Shown here in pieces: positions 56,400-64,000 of a stretch of DNA of 64,000 nt. Position numbers and translations under genes: made by a program. Numbering within the stretch: position 1 is the first letter of the stretch; every line of letters begins with the position of its first letter. Origin of the DNA: Toxorhynchites rutilus septentrionalis (Eukaryota > Arthropoda > Insecta > Diptera > Culicidae); assembly GCF_029784135.1 (NCBI RefSeq), contig NC_073745.1, positions 243,005,624 through 243,069,623 of the forward strand. The letters are read 5' to 3'. The notes under the pieces were generated by a model, which was not told the origin of the DNA, searched no databases, and was given only the letters and a program-made list of their open reading frames with translations.

Positions 56400-57594
56400 A
56401 AAATCACAAGAGAAACACGACTGCATAGTTGACGTAGGGTTCCATTAGACAGTCCGTTGCATGCTGATTACACAATTATCACAATTATGGCAACAATTAT
56501 TAATTTTTCTCACCACAAGAAACATGTTTCTCTATTATAGAGAAAAAATATTTGGGATGGAAAACGTTAATTTCTTTTATAATTTTTACTTTCTGAGGGT
56601 GTTTATTCAACCCAGGTCCATTTTCGCTTCAAACCCAACGGAACACGATGCTTTATGCCTCAATGCGAATTTCAATTGAAATAACAGCACCTAATACGAT
56701 ATGTAGATCTTATGGTAAATCACCTTTTCGAATATTCCTTCACTATTCCAATTTTTCTCGCCGCATGAATTTTCCTTTGATGAAGATGAACACAACAGAA
56801 CAGACAGCTTAAATCGGACGATCCGTTCTCGAGTACACGTTGGTTTTTTATTCATGAAAATTGAAATAAATCGTTTCATATTTTAAGTAAATTTTAACAC
56901 AACCGCTGTCATATACAATTTTGCACTTACACATGTGCTAAACGTTTTACAATGCGTGATCGGTCATTGATATGAAATTTCACGAAGCAACCAACATTAA
57001 TTTTGAAATTCAAATTTTGTTCGTTAGAATTAATCGTATCACTCACCTTACTTGCAATACAAAATTGTCCCCAGGCTCCTTGGTTTTGAAATATGTGTTA
57101 GGGAACATATTTCGGTGAGAATAAAAGTTTCTTCATCTTTCATGTATTTGCACTGCCGATTTCTCCAGGCACCTTGATTTTTAAGTTTGTAGTTTCATAA
57201 AATGTATTATTTTATTCATTTTCACTGCAATGAATTGTTTTGGAGTGTCTAAAATAATTGATTCAAAACTCTCGTAAATCTAGCAGAGAATAACTGAGCA
57301 ATAATTGTGAGTGGAATAGGAAGCAGTATATTCGATTTCGACCTATTAGAACGAGGCATTTTCGTTTGGATAACGGTTGAGTTTTTTTAATCGAGCAATA
57401 GTTAGTTTCATCACATACATTATTTATTCAATGTAAAAATTGTTATGGTGTTCTAAAATCGATCGAAACATAAATCTCATTAATCCATCAGCAATGAGCG
57501 TTTGAAATTGAATATTTTTCATGATGCGATCGATTTTCATTTTTCAAAGTGTACCCCCAATATGTTCCTGAAAGATGTTATCCTACGACAAAAT
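56400..57594 (+). mobile_element. family X subtype b, copy X6
   Basis: The start carries AACACGACTGCATAGTTGAC and GTAGGGTTCCATTAGAC. The end is GATGTTATCCTACGAC (57574-57589). The interior matches X5: TATAATTTTTACTTTCTGAG, GTTTATTCAACCCA and TTAGGGAACATA. Lies about 130 bp after X5 in the same orientation. Shorter than X5 by internal deletion. Confidence 0.6.
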
Positions 57595-57809
57595 AAATTT
57601 GAGGATTTCCAGGTATCGTAATTTATTATCCAAAATGTGTTAAAGATTTGAAGTAAATCGCAAAACTTCTAACAAACGATCTTCGAAAAAATTAAAATTA
57701 GCATACTTAAAAATTGTCAACCAAATATTTTTTACAAATTACAAATTTTATACAACAAGTTAAATTTTTACTGCGAATTTCGTTGCAAAAAAACATCATT
57801 CCGCAAATG

Positions 57810-58262
57810 ACTCGAAATTCGTTTAAATTTCTGTTTATATTGGAAGAAAAATGTTGCTGAAGCGCATCGAATGCTTGTGGAAGTTAGTGATTCGGCACAA
57901 TCGGATAAATTTTGTAGGGCATGATTTGAACGGCTTAAAAGTGGTGATTTCAATGTTAAATACAAAAAGTGCCAGAGTCAAAAACTTGAAGACGAAGGAT
58001 TAGAGGCGTCACTCGATCAAAACTCATGTTAAATGCAAACAGAGCTTGCAGAATCGTTGGGAGTAACTCGCCAAGCTATTTCTACGCGAGTCAAAGCCGC
58101 TGGCTACATCCAAAAGCCAGGAAATTATGTTCCATACGGATCGAAAGCGAGCTATGTCGAACGGCGCTTTTGCATGTCCGAAATGTTGGTTGAACGGCAC
58201 AGAAGGAACAATTAACTCGTTACCGGGGCGAAATATGGGTTCACTAAGACAATTTAAACGCA
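57810..58262 (+). pseudogene. mariner (DD34D-type) transposase N-terminal fragment
   Basis: Reads KKNVAEAHRMLVEVSDSAQS, a stop, FERLKSGDFNVKYKKCQSQK, LEDEGLEASLDQNSC, then after a small shift QTELAESLGVTRQAISTRVK and NYVPYGSKASYVERRFCMSE. The helix-turn-helix and the WVPYEL.P.DVERR-like linker are typical of mariner transposases. After another shift near 58215, VTGAKYG corresponds to the VTGDEKW block with the first catalytic aspartate, which is lost (D to A). The rest of the catalytic domain and the ends are absent. Confidence 0.85.
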
Positions 58263-58533
58263 AACATTGATTAAACTACATAAAAATTATTTTCTCAAAT
58301 TATATTTCATACCTGTTGTCGCATTCAATGCGAATCTTCCATTGGAATCCTTTTGTTTATCCAATTACATGAACAACGCGAATCAAACAATTCATTGAAG
58401 TTCCCCTCGATTTTATTAGACGTTTGACATGCCGAACCAGTTAAAACGCAAATGTCGATAACTGGTCTTCCCTTTTCATCCAGTTGGTGAATGTTTACTG
58501 TACTGCAAGAATTTCCAAGTAATATGTAAGAAG

Positions 58534-58687
58534 GGTGCTCCCGTACCCGAGTGGTTAGTGTCACACCTAACATGCTGAGGGCTCGGGTTCGATACCCGTT
58601 CTGGTCGGGGGAATTTTTCGTTAAAGAAATTTCCTCCGACTTGGAACGGTAGTGCCAAGAAGAAGAAAAAAAGAAAAACAAATTATA
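58534..58687 (+). mobile_element. tRNA-derived SINE (Gecko-like in appearance)
   Basis: The 5' part resembles a tRNA: CCGAGTGGTTAGTG as an A-box-like region (58546-58559) and GGTTCGATACC as a good B box (58586-58596). These are the internal RNA polymerase III promoter. The following GGTCGGGGGAATTTTTCGTT and TTCCTCCGACTTGGAACGG form a non-tRNA body, ending in an A/G-rich tail at 58660-58680. The tRNA part does not fold as a clean tRNA and continues into a SINE body, so it is not a functional tRNA gene. The Gecko comparison is from memory and uncertain. It would be mobilised by a non-LTR reverse transcriptase. Confidence 0.75.
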
Positions 58688-60508
58688 GGAGGTTGTTTCC
58701 AAGATTTCCAAGATACGACCGCATTGTTGAAGTAGAACTACGCTGTTATTTTATATAAGTCGCTTGTTTATACCTTCGGATATTATTCTATAATGCTGTG
58801 AAATTTTCGAAACAACTGCTTAGTACAATAATCTTTGAAATGGTTTTTCATTGTAGAATCAGTTGACGATAATTGATTGATAATTCATTCTTGCCCTCGC
58901 AAAACAATAAACTAGCTGATCGTATGTCGCAATTTATTTCATGTCAATGCATTGAAAATTTACCTCGAACGCTATTTCGGTGGCCTTTTTCGCAATTGAC
59001 ATAGACTCGGCTACAGTTGATTATATACATGTTACACCAGCACCATTATTCCACATCTCATAACTACATCAATAAATCTTTGGCACCGAATGGAAACAAC
59101 AACAATGACAACACTTGCAAGTATCAAATATCATGCTACATGTTATTTAGTATTGCCTCAAAGCAATCGCACCTCTAGGCATCGTTCGTACAACGTAAAC
59201 CAAGCACCAAACAAGCGTTCGCCATAGAATGCATACAGAACCATACATTGGTGGCTTGAAGCTACTAGGAATACAAATACTTTTCATAATTTTGCGCTAT
59301 TCTCAAAAGAAACGCTTTTGTTAATATTACTGACCTCAAAAAAAGTTGCATTACTTTCTCATACTCGAGAGAAGCGCAGTTGTGACTCTTAGTGGAGGAA
59401 TTGTTGCTACTGGTAAGCGAAAACTAATCACATACAAAACTCCAGAACGACATTTACTTTATTGGTGACTAAACAAGCGAAATAAACTCTTTTAGTTAAT
59501 ATCAACAACCTCGAAAACAGTTGCAATGCTTCATTATGATCAATATTAGCGCAAATGCAATCCTAGTTGAAGGCAGTTTCGCGACCTGCACGCGAACCTA
59601 AATAACATATAGCATTCCAGTAAGGCATTCAAGATGCTTAGTATTCCCCCAATATTTTTTTGGAGCATAACCTCAACGCCTGCTTCGCCATAACGTCAGT
59701 TTAATGCGTTGATGCATTCTCAAAGGCTTCAAAGAAGCCGTTTACATTTTCGACCGACGCGCCGAAATCGTCTATTTTGCTATTGTTCGATGCGGTGTCA
59801 CACTCGCGAAGTCATTAGATGACGCTTGCCTCGAAATTTCATTGCCCCTGGCAATGCGTTCGTTTTTTGCAGGGCTAGAGCCTGCCTCCCTCTTCTTCTT
59901 GCTCATTACAAATTACGCGAAGCGTCCAATTTATGACACGGAAAGAAAAACAGACGATACGAATAACGCGAAAAACGAACAGAAAAACCAAACGACGATA
60001 TCCAAGTTGGATTACCACTGGTGGGATCCAATCTTAGATCGAAGCGCAGCGAAAGCAAAGTGACTTGGATTGCTTAACAGTCCGATGCCGAATGAAAGTT
60101 TGCCTCAGCGAGATCCACTGTTTATACTCAAGGCAAATATTCCCCTTCATTCTTCTACTTTTCCTTTGTTCACGGTAACTTCAAATCCTATGATTTCCCC
60201 TTCATTGGTCGTCGATAAGTTGCTCGTTATTGACAGCTCTGTTCGAGAAAGCACACAAATGGACAGAACAAATGTATGGAAAAATGAAAACGCCTAAAGT
60301 TTTCATGAATTTCAACCATTTACAAACCAGGGGATTCCAATGTATAACATATTAAACAAATCTTAGGGAATTTCCGATTCATTTAGTATGTAAATCGCCA
60401 AAATCCGTTCGCGGCAAAAATAGTTATTAACGTTAACTTTATTTCATAAAAACGTGACCTATTTTCTGATTTGGCCCCCTCATGAAAGACGTAGTTCTAC
60501 GTCAAAAA
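58688..60508 (+). mobile_element. family X subtype a, copy X4
   Basis: Begins GGAGGTTGTTTCCAAGATTT and continues ATACGACCGCAT, with GAAGTAGAACTACGC at 58730-58744. Ends GACGTAGTTCTACGTC (60488-60503) plus AAAAA. It is the inverse of X1 (10401-12078) throughout; for example TTTGCCTCAGCGAGATCCAC at 60100 and AATAGTTATTAACGTTAACT at 60420. A fragment at 3480-3800 matches its first part. Frames at 59842-60297 have no signature. Starts directly after the SINE tail. Confidence 0.7.
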
Positions 60509-61291
60509 ATGAATATAGTCGTATATTCAAAATTATAAAAGGATAAAATTGTGTATGGTCACATATATTTAATTGTTTACAAAAGTGAACGTTTCGGTTA
60601 CATCGGATTGTTGTCTTCGGTATATTTTTTCTTTTGTTGATTTGCACACTGAAAACACCAACATATTTCAATTGCAGTTTTATTCACATTTGCACATTTT
60701 CGAACAAAAACGTTATATCATGTTCTTCAAAAAATTCTGGAAAAGACAATTTGAGGTTATGGGCGTGTTCGATAAATGGAATATGTGATGAAAAATAACA
60801 GAATCTAAAAATGTATTATTCATGTAATAGTTAAGTGTAGCAGGACCCCGGATGATTGAACAACTGTTAAAACATTTTATCAGGCGTTGTGAAAAAATAG
60901 TGGCAGTGAAAAATTCACAGCTGTTTTTATTGTAAAGCTTATTTTGAGGATGCACTTTTTTATTTCTGTTTTTTGAAAATTGCAGTGCCAAATGATAATT
61001 GATTACACAATATTTTTTATCGCATTTTTCAAAGGTAAGTGTGATGTAAATGTAAATGTTATCAATTGGGCAACATTACATGTGTAACTTTCAAACGCAG
61101 ATGTTTTTGAAGATAGTGTTTGGAGAACAACAGTTGAAATGGATTTCTAGCTAGAATTTCTCAGACTATTCAACATTTGGAAAGTGTTCAACAATTAGCG
61201 AGGAACCCTAGCATGACGAAATAATGAACCTAAAAAACCAAGAAAGATTCTATAGCATGGACTTTCTCACAGTGACTTGTTTTGTTAGATA
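60509..61291. other. no gene recognised
   Basis: Only short opposing frames. A motif at 61217-61250 (ACGAAATAATGAAC..) recurs at 27366. Target sequence of the ITm insertion that follows. Confidence 0.4.
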
Positions 61292-61343
61292 ATAAAGGGT
61301 GTGTCACATCAAATTGCATCACGGATAAAACGCTGTAGAAATT
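61292..61343 (+). repeat. terminal inverted repeat of ITm copy 2 (left)
   Basis: About 52 bp matching the inverse of 62544-62595 with one mismatch. The transposase binds here in intact elements. Confidence 0.85.
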
Positions 61344-61423
61344 CGCCCAGTAGACCGATCCTTTTGAAAATTTTAGACAGTAAAATAAAAACTATTAAAC
61401 AACTTTTGGCATTTTCTTTTTAT

Positions 61424-62440
61424 TCATACTTCGAGCCCAAGCCCGTATGCTCGCACCTTCCTCTTTACCCCGTCCATAAGGTTCTGTACAACGTCAGGTT
61501 GTAGTTTTTTTTGAACAGAAATCCATTTTCTCTTGAAGTCCGCCTCCGATTTGACAACTTTTGGGTTCTTCCGGAGGGCCTGCTTCATAATCGCCCGATA
61601 TTTCTCTATTGGGCGAAGCTCCAGCGCGTTGGGCGGGTTCATTTCCTTTGGCACGAAGGTGACCCCGTTGGCTTCGTACCACTCCAACACGTCCTTTGAA
61701 TAGTGGCACGAAGCGAGATCCGGCCAGAAGATGGTCGGGCCCTCGTGCTGCTTCAATAGTGGTAGTAAGCGCTTCTGTAGGCACTCCTTAAGGTAAACCT
61801 GCCCGTTTACCGTGCCGGTCATCACGAAGGGGGCGCTCCGCTTTCCGCAATTGCAGATCGCTTGCCACACCATGTACTTTTTGGCAAACTTGGATAGTTT
61901 CTGTTTGCGAATCTCCTACGGAACGCTGAATTTGTCCTCTGCGGAGAAGAACAACAGGCCCGGCAGCTGACGAAAGTCCGCTTTGACGTAGGTTTCGTCG
62001 TCCATTACCAGGCAATGCGGCTTCGTTAGCATTTCGGTGTACAGCTTCCGGGCTCGCATCTTCCCCACCATGTTTTGCCTTTCGTCGCGATTAGGAGCCT
62101 TCTGAACCTTGTATGTACGTAGGCCCTCCCGCTGCTTGGTTCGATGGACGAATGAACTTGACAAATTCAGCTTATTGGCGACATCCCGGACCGAACTTCT
62201 CGGATCACGTCTAAACTGCTTAACTACGCGCTTGTGATCTTTTTCACTGACGGAGCATCCATTTTTGCCGTTCTTTACCTTCCGGTCGATGGTTAGGTTC
62301 TCGAAGTATCGTTTTAGTACTCTGCTGACCGTGGATTGGACGATTCCCAACATCTTACCGATGTCCCGATGTGACAACTCCGGATTCTCGAAATGAGTGC
62401 ACAAGATTAATTCACGACGCTCTTTTTCGTTTGACGACAT
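61424..62440 (-). pseudogene. DD37E transposase with a single in-frame stop
   Basis: From the ATG at 62440 the frame is 338 codons long and open except for codon 175 (61918-61916), where TAG stands in place of the GAG present in copy 1. Two helix-turn-helix segments occupy about residues 25-110 (SHRDIGKMLGIVQSTVSRVL; SVRDVANKLNLSSSFVHR). The catalytic blocks are CLVMDDETYVKADF, FWPDLASCHYS and ELRPIEKYR. I count 37 residues between the second Asp and the Glu, the DD37E signature. The start follows a clean MSSNEKERREL with no upstream in-frame extension. The downstream half could not be translated without readthrough. Confidence 0.88.
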
Positions 62441-62543
62441 TTTTCCAAATTTACAAAAAAATGACAGTGAAGCATGGCCAACGTGATCTATACACTCTTA
62501 TCTGATTATAAGCGATAGCTGAAGATATAATTCCTAAAAATTA

Positions 62544-62595
62544 AATTTCTACAGCGTTTTTTCCGTGATGCAATTTGATGTGACACACCCTTTAT
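62544..62595 (-). repeat. terminal inverted repeat of ITm copy 2 (right)
   Basis: Inverse of 61292-61343; ends TGACACACCCTTTAT next to TA. Confidence 0.85.
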
Positions 62596-62659
62596 TATAA
62601 GTAATAATCAGTTACCTTCATTGAAAATCATGATTTTTTTTTTTCATTATAATATACAT

Positions 62660-62745
62660 GTCCCACCATTGGTGTCACTCCTCTACCAATGACACCCGGA
62701 GCGGACCGCCCTCTCCGCCCCCCTGCACTACGCCACTGCGCGTTG
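62660..62745 (-). repeat. TE terminus CAGTGGCGTAG, copy B (inverted)
   Basis: Read on the minus strand it begins GCAGTGGCGTAGTGCAGGGG and has GGGTGTCATTGGTAGAGGAG then TGACACC, similar to 25893-25975. Only this end is seen. Confidence 0.5.
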
Positions 62746-62814
62746 TGACATAAAAAAACGGTGCGGAAAGTCTTCTTGACACAGACAAAATTCAGAGTAT
62801 AAAAACAACAAAAC

Positions 62815-62965
62815 GTCAAAATTTGAGTTTTTTGAAAACTAAAAAATCACTCAAGGGGGAATTCAATAAATCGGGATTTTAAAAAAAAGTTTGATTCCAA
62901 ATATCTTAAAATTTCATGAAACGTTGAGATTCACTGTTATCTAAAAAAATGTACATTTGTTCTTA
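62815..62965 (+). repeat. foldback family arm (M6)
   Basis: Similar to 31000-31130: TTTGAGTTTTTTGAAAA, AAATCACTCAAGGGGGAA, TCTTAAAATTTCATGAAACG and TTGAGATTCACTGTTATC. A solitary arm without its partner. Confidence 0.6.
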
Positions 62966-64000
62966 AATTTTCATGAAGAATTTATTTCCATACATTCATG
63001 TTCCGCCCACCCAAAGATATATTAATTTCCTTTTGATTACTACTCGTAATCAAATAAAAAAAAAATTATATAGTGAAAAAAAATCGATGGCAAAGAACCG
63101 AAATATTAACTTATCAGAGTAGTAGAGTCAATTTTTGTTTCTCCAAGAGCAGATAAGTGTAATTATTACATTTTCCTTTCTTTTGCAACGTTATGATTCA
63201 AACTTAGCGTAAGCGCCTCGGATTTGTAAATATTTGCACCCTGTCTTTTTGTGCTCAGTATAAATCTCCGGATATTAACTTCTACAAACTGAACCTATAT
63301 AATCCATTAGGAATACACACAAACTCTTCATGCACCGGTAGACAGCAGGGCAGAGAAACTCGACGAGCAAAATCATGCGCAGCTCAGCATTTTCCTTCTG
63401 TCCTCCCTCATCTATACAAATCCTGTAGCGCCCTACATTTCACTTATGTTTCACTTTACTTGACTCTGAAGAAATATTCTTCTATCGCTAGCGTGTGTTT
63501 TTTCGGCAACATTCCAAACCTCTGAAACATATCAGCTGAAGGGCCTATCCAAATTGTAAAATAACCGCATATCCCGTCATCCTATGAAAATAGGCTGCTT
63601 GTGGTCGAAAGAGGATACAGAATATGGTCGGAAAAGTTTCTTATCAGTACGAGCAGCGTGGTTTGCCTAATCCCAGTTTTATTGTTTACTTGACGCTCTG
63701 TTCACGAAAACTGCTTCCCAAGTGGCTTAAATCGAAGTGGAGAGAAAAAAAAAATTCACGATGATCCGTACGCAAATCTATTGAGATTTTTTTAAGTGAC
63801 AATGTAATACGACGAAAATCAAGAAAAACTTTAAATTAATAAATAATGAGAAAGTTATTAAATTTCTCAAAATATATTTTACTAAGAATAGGTTCTAGGA
63901 TTTGAGCGTCAGTCAACGGTAAAAAACTTGTTGCAATTCGTTGAGATAAGAGCGTCGTTCGATTCTTCCTCGATTTCGATGATTGATGTGGCAGCGAAAT
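62966..64000. other. no gene recognised at the right edge
   Basis: No frame above about 60 codons with any signature. AT-rich with occasional mixed-composition patches (63330-63430). Any feature here would continue beyond the window. Confidence 0.4.

Larger units (their letters stand above)
61292..62595 (-). mobile_element. ITmDD37E-type transposon, copy 2, both ends present
   Basis: 1304 bp. The terminal inverted repeats are about 52 bp, beginning ATAAAGGGTGTGTCACATCA at 61292, with the inverse ending at 62595; they differ at about one position (position 35, T versus A). TA flanks both ends (61290-61291, 62596-62597). The single gene on the minus strand runs 62440-61424. Size, ends, TA target and DD37E spacing match the ITmDD37E family described from mosquitoes. 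It is structurally complete but the transposase has one stop codon, so it could move only with an enzyme from elsewhere. Confidence 0.9.

Noticed and set aside
58534..58612. tRNA gene
   Set aside because: Has A- and B-box-like sequence but no clean cloverleaf, and it continues into a SINE body and A-rich tail.
58325..58711. 128-codon minus-strand frame
   Set aside because: Crosses the SINE and has no protein signature.

Overview
The window looks like non-genic DNA of a culicine mosquito, most likely an Aedes species. It is AT-rich. I recognise no host protein gene, rRNA gene or true tRNA gene on either strand. Almost everything identifiable is transposable-element DNA: two closely related I-clade (MosquI-like) non-LTR retrotransposons with RNase H domains, two copies of a DD37E Tc1/mariner-superfamily transposon (the mosquito ITmDD37E type), remnants of hAT, pogo-like, mariner and Tc1 elements, a tRNA-derived SINE and many short inverted-repeat elements. 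The Aedes assignment rests on this family mix and is an inference.

Layout. 1-3 kb: a dispersed repeat, a TA-flanked deletion derivative of a DNA transposon that still carries transposase pieces, and a TTAA-flanked inverted-repeat element. 4.8-8.4 kb: a decayed hAT element holding a second hAT-type element with a perfect 8-bp target duplication, followed by nested inverted-repeat elements, the inner one keeping a pogo-type DNA-binding region. 10.4-12.1 kb: the first copy of a dispersed family, here called family X, with quasi-palindromic GACGTAG..CTACGTC motifs near both ends. 12-19 kb: several small inverted-repeat elements. 21.5-25.5 kb: family X ends, hAT pieces and a truncated ITm copy. 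25.5-30.8 kb: mostly unassigned. 30.85-32.96 kb: a four-armed foldback structure.

34.5-45.0 kb is the best preserved part. A retrotransposon with 5' UTR, intact ORF1 and broken ORF2 (34910-40214, 13-bp target duplication) sits inside the 3' UTR of an older relative. About 500 bp downstream a second insertion (40703-45020, 12-bp target duplication) is 5'-truncated within ORF1 but has an uninterrupted ORF2 with endonuclease, reverse transcriptase, RNase H and C-terminal zinc motif.

48-52.5 kb: two TA-flanked miniature elements, another foldback arm and a Tc1 transposase tail. 53.5-60.5 kb: more family X copies, two of them in tandem, with a mariner transposase fragment and a SINE between. 61.3-62.6 kb: an ITm element with both terminal repeats, TA flanks and a transposase frame broken by one stop codon.

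Mechanistically, the non-LTR elements copy themselves by target-primed reverse transcription using their ORF1 and ORF2 proteins. The DNA transposons and inverted-repeat elements move by transposase; most here are non-autonomous or dead. All boundaries were read by eye, so ends without a target duplication are approximate.
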